Positions 23,901 to 33,802 of a stretch of DNA of 64,000 nt are shown here, piece after piece; within the stretch, counting starts at the first letter, position 1; the number at the start of each line of letters is the position of its first letter. This DNA is from Laccaria trichodermophora (taxonomy: Eukaryota; Basidiomycota; Agaricomycetes; Agaricales; Hydnangiaceae). The position numbers were made by a program, and so were the translations under genes. Location: NCBI GenBank assembly GCA_018417955.1, contig JACTVC010000019.1, positions 124,001 through 188,000 on the forward strand, read 5' to 3'. The notes beneath the pieces were generated by a model. That model saw only the letters and a program-made list of their open reading frames with translations. It was not told where the DNA came from and did not search any database.

Positions 23901-26877
23901 GAGGAGACGTCGTCCTCTGGGTATGTGTCTGGTTCGTCTTCTTCTGCCCTGTGCCCGCGTTCGTTGTATACAATCGCTGCTGGGCCACTTGTGATTTTTT
24001 GTCAGAAAATTGCGAAAGGGTGAAAGAAGAGAGAACGTACTATTTCGTGGTTCCCTATTCAACAATGAAAAGTTGAATCAGCGCTTGGAAGTAACATGGA
24101 GGAGAATAAAAACATACATTATCCATCCACTTGATCCTCGCCTTGAACTCCGTCAACCCAAAATGAATCTCAACAGAAAACACAATGGTCCAATACGTCT
24201 TTCCACCCCTTCCTTTCTTGGGCTCTGCACTTCCACTTAGAAGGGACAAGTCCGCGCGTACGACACACAGTGTCGAGAAGTCATCTATTTCCCCAAAAAA
24301 GCTCCATCAGATAAACAAAGAAGACGAAAGGAAGAAAGAAGAAACCCACCAGCCTGTCTCTCAATCCACTTGGGTACAACATTCCCGCCTCTATAACACC
24401 AAATCTCCACCTCAAACACAGAGAGCATAGACAAATTCGTGAGTTCCGTACAATACTTCCTTGTAAACACCGTCGATTCTTTCACTTTGACACTCTATCA
24501 TCCACATCATCAGCATTCATGCCAAAAGGAAATCCAAGGAAGAAAGGAAGAGAGAGGGAGAGAGATCCAAGCAAGGAAGAAGAAAAAGAAGAAGTAGATA
24601 GATAGAAGAGACGCACAACCCGAGGGGAAAAAAAGAGAGACAGAGATCCACAAGGAAGAAGGAAGAAAGAAAAAGAAACAAACGAAATGGACAATCCAAG
24701 GAAGAAAAGAAAGAGTGACGCAAGAAAAGAAAAAAAAACTTACCCTCGACAAAATACAATCAAACGCATCAGGCAACAACTTCGGCCCACTCGGAAGCTC
24801 ACAAAGCCTCTCCTTCCTCGCAACATGTTCCGGATCCTGCATGTCCAATTCCCTCAAAAACTCGACGCCGTACATGAATTTGGACATGCGCGCCGCGACG
24901 TGGTGGTCGCAGTAGAACCCGATCGCGCCGTCTGCTACTGCTTTGGATCTGTTTTTTTGGTGTCAGTGGGAGGTAAGGGAAAAGGGAGAAAGGAAGAGGA
25001 ACGAACGTTTGTGTATCTGGCCTGCTGACGGTTACGCCGAATGGCGATAAACGTTCTTGGAGTTGCCTAGCATTTCGATTTCAATAAGATTCTTTGAGAT
25101 AGATGGAGAGAAGACGTACGTGAACAACCAAGGAGACGCAGCGTAGCCTCCTACCAGGAAAACCGACTATTCATTTATTCAATGTCAGTCAGCGGGGTAA
25201 AGGTGAAAAAAGGGGGGGTAGAGAGAGACCTTGATTGTACCGTTAGAAGCGTCGATTTGGGCTTTGATAGCTGTGACGGCGGCTAGAGAGAAAAGAGGTT
25301 TTGGTATATGCATCGTAAAGAGGGGAAGTGGAAGACTCACCGTCTACAGAAGGCTCAAACAGATTCGCAACTGCCAATAAATGAATCACATCTCAAAAAT
25401 CCCAAAAACCGGATGGATGGAACATACCTTCATTCCTACACACGGCCAACACAATCAGCTCAAACTTCCTCCTTTTCTTTTTGATAAAGAGAAACTCACC
25501 CAGTCAACTTCAACTGCCCACCTCTAATACCCACACTCAAATCCTTATCAAGCGGCGATCCAAACGGAATAAACTGCAACTCCTTCCGATCCCTAAAAAG
25601 CCTCTTCGTCGTCTCGTCAAACTTGCGCGTGATGTGTTCTACGGCGTCTGGTGTGCCGTATTTTGAGTTTTTCAGTTTCTCTGTTCGATTAAACTTGAGT
25701 TTTTTTTTGAAAGACAATGAGGGAGGCGGGAGGAGTACCTTCTAAGAATTCCCGAGCGCGTCGGCTTACAAATACAGAACCTGCAAAAATACCTGTGTGT
25801 TGTGCGTGGTTAGGATTGGAAGGGAGGGAGGGGTGGGAAAGGCGTACAATCGGGAGGTGCGATTTCCTCCATTACAAGTGGCGCTGTGCCTCGAATAGCG
25901 TATGAGCTGATGTCCAGTGTGCCTCCTCCGGCATCAGCGATTAAAAATCCGTGTTTCGATGGGTTCTACACCAACAGGTGAATAAACGAAGAGGAAAAAA
26001 GAAGAAGGCATACAGAAAGAACATCCGCCGCAAGTCCATTCAAAACACACGCATGCAAACTCGCCTCTCCCTCCGTAACGAACCTAATCCTCGCCTTGCC
26101 TTCATTCGTATCAGGTATCAACGCGCCATACACCGCTGCCCTACGCATCTTTGTCTGTTGTGCGCCTTCCCAGCCGTTAGGATGCGACAGCACGAACTGG
26201 ATGTCGTTCTCCACTGCGTTCCATAATGCAGCGCCGTTGGCGTGTGTGTCTGTTATGAAGATGCGGGTGCAGCGGTAGAGGTAGGCTAGAAAGTCACCGA
26301 AAACGTGGACGGCTGTTTTGCGCTTTGGGAGAGGGGAGAGGCGCATGCCGTTCATGTTTAGTTGCATTGTCCGGGGGCGGAGACGGAGTTTGAAGCTGTG
26401 TGGATGATGTGAATATGAGACAAAGGGGGCAGAGGGGAGGGGAAAGGGCGTACAGTTCTGCTTTGATCCATTGTTCGTCTTCTGCTTGTGCTAGGATGGA
26501 ATTACTCTCTGCTTCTGCGCCTGCGGCCATGAGTTTCCCGCTCTTGTCGTAATAGATGACAGAGGGGATCTTTGAGTTTCCTGCTACATGTTCTTGACCT
26601 GGGAATCTGTGCGTTGAGGTTGAGTATACTCTTGTGTGAGTGGTGGTGGTGAGATCGAGCGTACCGGGTAACACCGTGTATTTTCGGGATCTCTCCTGGT
26701 TCTAGAATGGCATAGGATACCTGAGAGAGGGTTAGCAAGGGACGATGATGAACAAAAGAGTGATCGAAATGAGTAATAACGTACCCCGCTGAATGTGGTC
26801 CCGACGTCGATTGCTATTACGAGTGATCGAGATAAGCCGCTGTATGGTTTGCGTGTCTCTGCGGTAGAGTGCTTCAT
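20984..26877 (-). CDS. Hsp70-superfamily ATPase (HSPA12-like) fused to a ~1000-residue charged tail
   Basis: Seventeen exons join in phase to 1,589 residues: 26877-26785, 26720-26665, 26606-26454, 26395-26014, 25965-25848, 25792-25739, 25680-25500, 25435-25428, 25370-25341, 25282-25230, 25166-25120, 25066-25007, 24948-24744, 24494-24350, 24284-24118, 24054-24041 and 23987-20984. The ATPase motifs are all visible: phosphate-1 loop VIAIDVGTTFSGVSYAIL, phosphate-2 loop GFLIADAGGGTLDISSYAI and adenosine motif VFLVGGYAASPWL. The Hsp70-like part ends with FGLTEFKARIKWMDNGTTKY, GPAAIVYNERG, where fungal relatives normally stop. Here the frame stays open for 1,001 more codons. The tail has Ser/Arg-rich DR/ER repeats, repeats of S(I/M)FG(T/D)P.SAFGDN, a long Ala/Glu/Lys helix with EEAKKKKEAAA units, and a polylysine C-terminus. 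The tail has no early in-frame ATG, which argues against a separate gene. Divergent from the gene at 27049. Confidence 0.75.
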
Positions 26878-27048
26878 AGTAGAGACTTGAAGAGAAGGAA
26901 GAAAAAAAGAAAGGAACACGAGTTTAAGCTGTGGGAGTTCAACTATACCCGAACGGCATCCGTGGCTACAATGCGTTTGAGGCGAGGCCGCGATCTGTTC
27001 CGCTATTAGCAAGTATACCCTGGCTATAATTGTGTTTGTCCTTGTAGC
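26878..27048. promoter_or_regulatory. shared divergent promoter
   Basis: The 171 bp between the divergent starts of the Hsp70-like gene and the coiled-coil gene must serve both. No specific element recognised. Confidence 0.45.
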
Positions 27049-28638
27049 ATGGCCCTCCTTCAATCCATCCTCGATACTGCCCGCGACTATCTCCAACCAG
27101 TCCCTATTCAAAATCAACGCTCCTCATTGTCCCCTTCACCCACTTCACCCTCCTTACGTCAGCGTTTGGATGCAGCGTGCCATTCCCCAACCTCCTCACT
27201 TGCCAACACGCCCATCCCAACCATGCGCAGAGAACTCGATACAACAAAGCATGACCTCGCACGCTCCCAAGCCGATGTAGCAAGGCTCCAAGAGCGCTGC
27301 AAGATGCTCGAAAAAACACTAAAAGAAACACGGGATCTGTTAAGAACACGCGATGGGGAGCTGGAAAAGATGAGGAGAGATCGAGAGCGCGAACGGGCGC
27401 TTTTGGAAAGGCGTAAATCAGATATAGCCATTCATACAGCCCATCATACCACAAAGGATCTGTTCTCCCGCCATAGCTCCCTCGATATCCGGAGCAGCGC
27501 ATCTGATATCGCCCGTGGGGTACAGATGAACGGCAACGGCCACCACGTCAATGGGAAAAGCACCAGACGTTCCCAAAGCCTCCATCGTCACCTCGTCCAA
27601 CTCGACGACCTCGACCTCGACTTATCCTCATCAGACGAAGACCGCGCTCGGGCCCGTACCTCCGAGATCTACATGACCCGCATAGACTCCTGGTCCGGCG
27701 CCCAGGTCCTTCAAGCCGTCCACGACATCAACAGCGAGATCCTCCAATTCGCAGCATCAGCCACCGAAATCTTCTCCTTCTCCCCTTCCCCTTCTTCCAG
27801 TACATCATCATCACGCTCCATCCAAGCAATGCACGATACCTCCGCACGCATCGGGCCAAACTTTACTCGGATCCTCTCAAACAGGGATCACTCCCAAGAC
27901 CCCATCCTCGTCCAACTCGCACTCCAGTCCTGCGTATCCCTCTGCATAGCTCGGGCATTCACCTCTTTCTGCATCGGGCTCCCTTCCAAATCCGATGGGG
28001 TCCTATCCCAGATCTACGCGCGTATGAGGGCGAGCGAGGCCCAGCCCACCGCATCAAAGTGGCGTGCGTTGGCTCATGCGCATGTTCATGCTATATACCC
28101 GACGTTGACGGAGTATTCGATTAATGAGTTGAGTGATACGATATTAAGATGGACTGCGGATATTTTTTTGATTACGGGGTGTCATCATCCGCCTGATCCG
28201 TCACATACGCCGTCGTCCTCACCGCAATCTATCAAATCTATCTCGGTCTCTCCACCTTCCACACGCACCACCACAACCACCATGGACACCGCCTCCGCCC
28301 TCCGTGCGCGGTTCACAGAGCAAGTCCGCCGTATCTCAAAAGCAGTCTTGAAACTCGAAAAAGTAGCGAGACAAGAAACGATGTCAACATCTTTCGAAGT
28401 CGTCGTAGCCGATCCCCTACACCCCCTCTTCGTCCCCGAGGGAATGCAAGATGCGTTTGGGGAGTATGGGCCTAGTAAAGGTGCTGTGCTTGCTACGACC
28501 GAGTTGGGGTTGAGGTGTGTTACGAGGGTTGTTGCGGAGAGGGAGAGGGAGGGAGGAGGGGAGGTGAGGCTTGAGGAGAGGGTTTTGTTGATGCCGAAGG
28601 TGGTGCTTGAGTCGGTTTTGGATGTGTTGGGGCCATAG
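27049..28638 (+). CDS. coiled-coil protein of unknown function
   Basis: Uninterrupted frame of 529 residues starting at ATG 27049. Residues ~60-130 form a coiled coil rich in Arg, Glu and Leu (RRELDTTKHDLARSQADVAR, then LEKTLKETRDLLRTRDGELE). A Ser/His-rich linker follows. From ~205 there is a helical domain (YMTRIDSWSGAQVLQAVHDI, NSEILQFAASATEIFSF), which recalls hypothetical proteins of other Agaricomycetes. No catalytic motif was seen. The C-terminus ends ERVLLMPKVVLESVLDVLGP; its coding DNA has been copied to 30655-30905. Confidence 0.8.
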   Translation: MALLQSILDTARDYLQPVPIQNQRSSLSPSPTSPSLRQRLDAACHSPTSSLANTPIPTMRRELDTTKHDLARSQADVARLQERCKMLEKTLKETRDLLRTRDGELEKMRRDRERERALLERRKSDIAIHTAHHTTKDLFSRHSSLDIRSSASDIARGVQMNGNGHHVNGKSTRRSQSLHRHLVQLDDLDLDLSSSDEDRARARTSEIYMTRIDSWSGAQVLQAVHDINSEILQFAASATEIFSFSPSPSSSTSSSRSIQAMHDTSARIGPNFTRILSNRDHSQDPILVQLALQSCVSLCIARAFTSFCIGLPSKSDGVLSQIYARMRASEAQPTASKWRALAHAHVHAIYPTLTEYSINELSDTILRWTADIFLITGCHHPPDPSHTPSSSPQSIKSISVSPPSTRTTTTTMDTASALRARFTEQVRRISKAVLKLEKVARQETMSTSFEVVVADPLHPLFVPEGMQDAFGEYGPSKGAVLATTELGLRCVTRVVAEREREGGGEVRLEERVLLMPKVVLESVLDVLGP

Positions 28639-28817
28639 GGAGGAGGGATTTATGCATGGATTTAGAGATGGATATACCATGTATGATAATTGTATTTTAT
28701 GTATGTTTTTTGCCTTCACTACAATACATACTATGTACCATGATAATGACCAACCGTGGATATTTATTTAAATTTATTCCTGGTAACTACTGGTTCTTTC
28801 CCCCCCGGAATTACTGT

Positions 28818-30569
28818 TCAGCAATCGCTATCATTACTGTCGTCAGGCTCAGGCTCATCAGAGTCGCACTGATACCTCAACGCTCCACCAGCACATCCAG
28901 CAGCCTCACTCGGCGTCATCATAAACTTCCTTGAGCCTACGAGGATCAAGGGAACGGGTTCGGAAGACTCAGTTACCCCGTACTCTCTAATGCACTTTGA
29001 GAGCCGCGTCATCACATCCTTAAGATTCTTAATAAGATGGCTCCTCGACGGCGTCGTCTCCGGCAGTGACCCGTCACTCCAGTAACTCCGGAAGTCCTCC
29101 AAGTACGCAGGATGAACGGTCAGTTTCTCCATGTGAGGGAGTTGGGTGGTAGCGTCAATCAACGACTTCTATACCCTTCGTGAGCCCAGCCTCACCATCG
29201 GAAACAACACATCAACTCACCGCAGCATCATCGAGGGCTGCCGAGACGAGGCTACCCTCGAGGATCTCCAACTTCTTGCATAGCGAGATCAACATGAGAG
29301 CTTGGTTTCCGAAGCACCACCCTCCTTCATACTTGGGCCTGATAATGAGTTCTTCAACCGAGCTCGTATGCTTGCCTAAGCAAAGGTTATAAAATTGATT
29401 GGCGGCAAGATCAGATCGTTCCTTTGTCCCGAAGTTTATATAGGCCAGACGCAGTTTCTTCAATCCCGAGTACGATGAGATATAATCGAGAAGGGTGGTA
29501 GAGACATGGTTCACATCAATGCCGTTGAGACGGACATCGGTCGTCTTCAATACCACCCATATCTCGTCTGGATGCGTAACATGCGCCCCATCTGGGTCAG
29601 ACTCCGTTGTCGAGCAATTGTGTAGTGTCAGGGACGTCAGGCGGTGGAGATGAGGAAGTGTTATGCTGTCGAGCTTCAGTGAGAATCCCTGCAAACCCAG
29701 ATGCTGTAGTGGTAAGGCGAGGTTTGGAGGGCAGTTCCTCAGGAGACGATGAAGGGATGCTTGTGAACTGTACATAGGTCGCAAATGAAGGGTGTGCAGG
29801 TTTGGCGAGTTCGCAATCAAGAGCGAAAGGGGTTCAATGATTTTCATGAAAATATCGTTGCTGGGCGCAGATATCTTGATGCTCTGCAGATTACGTAGAG
29901 ATTGTAGCTGGAGGTCTGGCGTATTAAAACTTTCTATAATGAGCTCTAAGGATTCAAGGAGGGGAAGAGTTCTGACGGCATTCATAACTGCTGTTGGCGT
30001 CCACTCTGAATCGTACCTACCAACGTTCCATCTTGTAAGAGATGTTAATTCGGAGCATTTGAAAAGATCAATGGGTGACTCACTTGAGACTTCGCAAGTT
30101 GCTTAAAGAGGCGATGGCCACCTGAAGCATGGCCTGCATCTTTTCCTCAGCAATCTTCACGTCAGGAGTGGGCGGCGGCTCCACCCATCCCCCCGTATCT
30201 GGGTCAAACACCCAAGTAGGGGAGCGATTGGATGGGTCCTTCAAAGGACAGAGGTTACGCATGTGCAGGTCGCGTGTGGCTGTCGCCGCGCGATTGCCCC
30301 GCGTCGCCAGTGTCGTGAGTTGTGATATGCCAACATCAAGTCGAGGCTTTGTAATGTCAATGGTAATCGATTGGAGAATGTGCGATTCGAGTACGCTGCT
30401 CATCCTCTTGCAAACGAGGCGCAAGTCTGCAACATTGTTCCCCAACTACAGAAAAGAAATGAGCGAGTCAATGAAAGGGTTGTCGATAAGGAATCCAATG
30501 AATATAAGTACATACCTCTGTCCCGATTCGCTGGATAAGTTCGGGCGCTAGGGAATCGAGGGTAGACAT
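28818..30569 (-). CDS. F-box/LRR-type protein
   Basis: Exons 30569-30516, 30445-30084, 30031-29221 and 29168-28818 join in phase to 525 residues. The N-terminus MSTLDSLAPELIQRIGTE then LGNNVADLRLVCKRMSSVLE is an F-box, split by the first intron. The rest has leucine-rich repeat spacing (LPLLESLELIIESF, LHRLTSLTLHNCS, SGLKKLRLAYINFG, VEELIIRPKY). The C-terminus is acidic (SDEPEPDDSNDSD). Expected to work as a substrate receptor in an SCF ubiquitin ligase; target unknown. Convergent with the coiled-coil gene, with 179 bp between stops. Confidence 0.85.
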
Positions 30570-30654
30570 GATGGTGGTCTAATGCAAGTTGGAGGAACAT
30601 TGCTGAGTTAAGTACTGCCGTTTGCATAATTCCGTGAACGCCGCGATGTTTTTT

Positions 30655-30905
30655 CTTGAGGTTACTTCCAAGGTTGAGGTGTGTGACGAGGGCGGTTTTG
30701 GAGAGGAGAGAGGGGAGTTGAGGCTTGAGGAGAGGGTTTTGTTGATGCCGAGGGTGGTGTTGTAGTCGGTTTTGGATGTGTTGGGGCCGTAGGGTACGGA
30801 GGGATTTATGGATGGATATACGAGGTTGACCTGAGGATACCATGTACGATATTGTATTTTATGTACGTTTTTTGAATATGACTGGCTTCACTACAATACA
30901 CAACG
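30655..30905 (+). repeat. duplicated 3' end of the coiled-coil gene
   Basis: Closely matches 28500-28735, the last coding ~130 bp plus 3' flank of the gene at 27049. Shared blocks include GAGGCTTGAGGAGAGGGTTT, GTCGGTTTTGGATGTGTTGG and GTACGATATTGTATTTTATG (against a near copy at 28682). Small indels break the frame, so it is a non-functional fragment. The F-box gene lies between parent and copy. Confidence 0.8.
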
Positions 30906-31409
30906 TCGCCTTATGTACTGGTTATACCTCTTTCGCCAAGCCGGCAGTGATCTTCACTACCTACTTCAATTTTCGTGCGCCCACCATGATGAACCACTTG
31001 CCAGTGCGTTCGTTTCGTCCGTTCATCATGAAATTATACTCAGCAAATACTCAGTCACTCAATTTCTCGCTCCTCTCAACCCACCATCCAACGACTCATG
31101 CCAATAGCGCGTCAACCATGTCTTCAGAGGTGCGGAGACAATCACAGCGAATCTCTCCATCGGCAAGAACAATCGAACGCTTGTTCTGTGATTCCCTGGT
31201 GATGCTCTTAACGTCCGACCTCGACACGTTCGGGAGAAGTTAGCGTGTACGGCCTGGAGCGAGATCAATTCTCCTACGCAAGTTGCTCAGAGGGTCTCCG
31301 CGGTGTCAGGGTGGGCTAGGTCAGCCTTCATCTTTCACTACCGCCTCCTTCCTCATCCATCATGAATTTTACTTCCTCGTCACCAGAGATGACCGCATAA
31401 TGGCCCAAT
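30906..31409. other. intergenic, nothing clear
   Basis: Short frames on both strands, none with a recognisable motif or splice pattern. Confidence 0.3.
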
Positions 31410-31930
31410 AAGGGGGTATACACAAAACTATATCATGAGTTTGCGGGCTTGGGTGGGGATTATGCAAGGCACAGGCTGAGGGTCAAGTATCAAGACCCAT
31501 GGCTTCTCAAGGTTAAACTCATTTCTATTCGATATCCATTACCGCGCGCGCAGGTCTCCTGTCCAGTCTCAAAGGGTCTACCCTCTTTTCAAGCCTTTTC
31601 CAATTGAGAGGGCCGACATCCACCGCTTCTTCAAAGCAAATAGTATGGGTCCACAGGACGTAGGTCCCTTCACCCTCACCACTCGATTTATCGCATCTAA
31701 TTCAGCTCACTCTTCCCATGGCCAGCCGACTACATAGGCGGTGATATCTACTGCTCAGCTGGCGCCAGCCTCTTATCCAATATTCTCAAAAAGCCAGAAT
31801 GGCCCATCTGTTGGGTGAACGCTGGTCGACTAGACGCCCTGGATAAATGTGTGTCAAGTCCATCTATCTTCCGCCGATTTGTAGGGAGTTCAGCAAATCC
31901 TGTTTTTTTTTTGCGACGAGCTCAGCCCGA
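31410..31930 (+). pseudogene. decayed fragment of SAM50/Tob55 (mitochondrial outer membrane assembly)
   Basis: Fragments in shifting frames match the SAM50 beta-barrel in order: HEFAGLGGDYA (about 31434), then FFKANSMGPQD (about 31630), then GGDIYCSAGASLLSNILKKP (about 31740) and WVNAGRLDALDK (about 31811). SAM50 proteins carry the pattern (M)F+ANGMGPRD..GGDLYW..G.S.....P..P..VNAGRLD at this place (family knowledge). Stops and frame changes show it is dead and 5'-truncated. SAM50 is essential, so the working gene must lie elsewhere. Confidence 0.7.
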
Positions 31931-31988
31931 GTACATGATGATGCTACCGACAACAAATTATTTTAAAACGGTTCTCCGGCATCATGCA

Positions 31989-32406
31989 TCAAGCGCACGA
32001 TCCATCTGCATTGACCATTCCACAAACTGAGTAGCCATAGGCTCTCCCGTTGCCATCAATATGTTTGGACGGACATTGACATGGGCCAAATTCAGGACAA
32101 TTAGTGCCATCCTCGCATCTATTCACAATTGTTGAGTTCGTTAGTGTTACTATCAGCTCTTCAAGTGAATTTCTTCACTCACACGCAGCGTTTACCTTTG
32201 GCACAGTGTATACCACTGTAGCCGCTGGGGCAGTTATTGCCGCATTCATCTAATCCCAAGCTTCCTCCACAACGGATTTTAATGTCGGCGCCGCTTGAGT
32301 CATTGTTTTTCCAGCAAGCTGCACATTGGGAACTGCACTGGATTGCCACTGCCGCCTGGATGAAGGCAGATGCCAAGAACATGCTGAGTGCCGTAGAGAG
32401 CTTCAT
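31989..32406 (-). CDS. small secreted cysteine-rich protein
   Basis: Exon 1 (32406-32183) encodes a signal peptide, MKLSTALSMFLASAFIQAAVA. A Cys-rich domain with CSSQCAACWKN, CGGSLGLDECGNNCPSGY and HCAKGKRC follows. The second exon carries CPEFGPCQCPSKHIDGNG and YGYSVCGMVNADGSCA. With the donor at 32182 (GTGAGT) and the weaker acceptor ending at 32113, both exons are in frame (115 residues). The stronger-looking acceptor ending at 32120 would give VCEDGTN, a natural lead-in, but then hits a stop because of one extra T at about 32100. So either the weak acceptor is used or there is a one-base indel. Effector-like by size and composition; function unknown. Confidence 0.65.
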
Positions 32407-33802
32407 TGTGATGCTGACTTTGAAAAGAAAAAAAGATCAGCTCGAGCTGATTCAACAGAGAACTACAGATGGGCACTCACTCGAGTTCGACAAGCTTTGT
32501 CGAGAGAGAAATTCTGAATGATTATCCCCCAAGCATTTGGCACCTTATATACTCCAGCGTGCTCGGCGTACTCGGCGTGAAGGCGACACATCGGAACGTG
32601 GTTAAGGCTGTCGTTGCCTCCAGCTAGAACAGGTGATGCAGGACGTCTTGAAAACGGCCACCCGGTTCGGGTAAATCTGCCTTCTTGTATGTGCACTTGT
32701 CAAATTGTGAGTACGTGCGACACTCGTGGTCTCTCATTCTTGAGTCGACACCTGGTCCTGGGCCCCCATACATTGATCCGACGCATTTCTACGATGGTTG
32801 ATGAATCATGCTTCTCGATTCTCTCTCCACTTTTTCCGGTGTTTTGTCGATGCTTGTCCTATTAGTGTTTATTCATTGACCCATGGTGATCCTCTGCTTT
32901 TTTTGTCTTTGATTTTCTTTCTCGCGGCGAGCTTTTTGTGTCACGGCTTTCTACGGATTGAGTTCGTATGACATGTCATGTATCTAAAAATAGCCATCGA
33001 TGTAGAAAAAATAACCACGCACAAGAATACTAACTTCCCGGTTGTTTCTGCTTCTTACTGCTCCGCAGCTTTTACTGGGGTACATGTTCTCAGTTGCTTA
33101 GTGAAATTGCTATCTCATGACCTGAATGTGCGATTGAATCGTCCATCTCGATTCGCACAGGTCGAAAACTTATCCGGAGTTCTTCCATTATTCATTCGAC
33201 TCTCAATTAGTTTAGCGATCTGAGGTGTACCAGTACACCTAATGAATTGGTAATTGGGATGGCAAATAAGACGGCGAACGTGCTGCGAGAAAATGTTACT
33301 GTGGCGACTTTCGACGATGATTCTGAATTCCTTGCTGAATTCAGATGATAACTGATTGACGATGTTTGGTCGTCGTTCGAGGTCACTGCATGACTGGTCA
33401 CGACCGCGTCCGCGGCAGCTCATTTCCACAATGACCACGACGATCCACATCGAGGGAAGGTGCTCGCAAGGTCAAGGATCCCAGGCTCAGAGTGAGTTTC
33501 TTATATAACACGCTCGTATGTCGTCAGTGAATATTTTTAGCTTGACAGATGCGCTCCATTGCAATTGCCCATACTGCGGGCACTGCCAGCGCTAGGAGCG
33601 CTTTACACTATTTCCTTGCTCTGTGCGCCAGTTCTGGATCATGCTCAATATTGGGTGTTTTTCTTGGCTCAGGCGATGGCTTTGTAAAGATAGGATTGCG
33701 GATTGTGCGGACCACCTGGAGGTTCAGAGCAGTACCGGAAACTTGCCGGAGGATCAACGAAGCATCATTGCAGATGTAGCTGTGGTTACACGGAGCGCGA
33801 TA
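32407..33802. other. intergenic, nothing clear
   Basis: About 1.4 kb between the Cys-rich gene and the NB-ARC gene. A plus-strand frame at 33549-33779 overlaps the region just upstream of the receptor but does not resemble the family N-terminus. Promoters of both neighbours are expected here. Confidence 0.3.
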
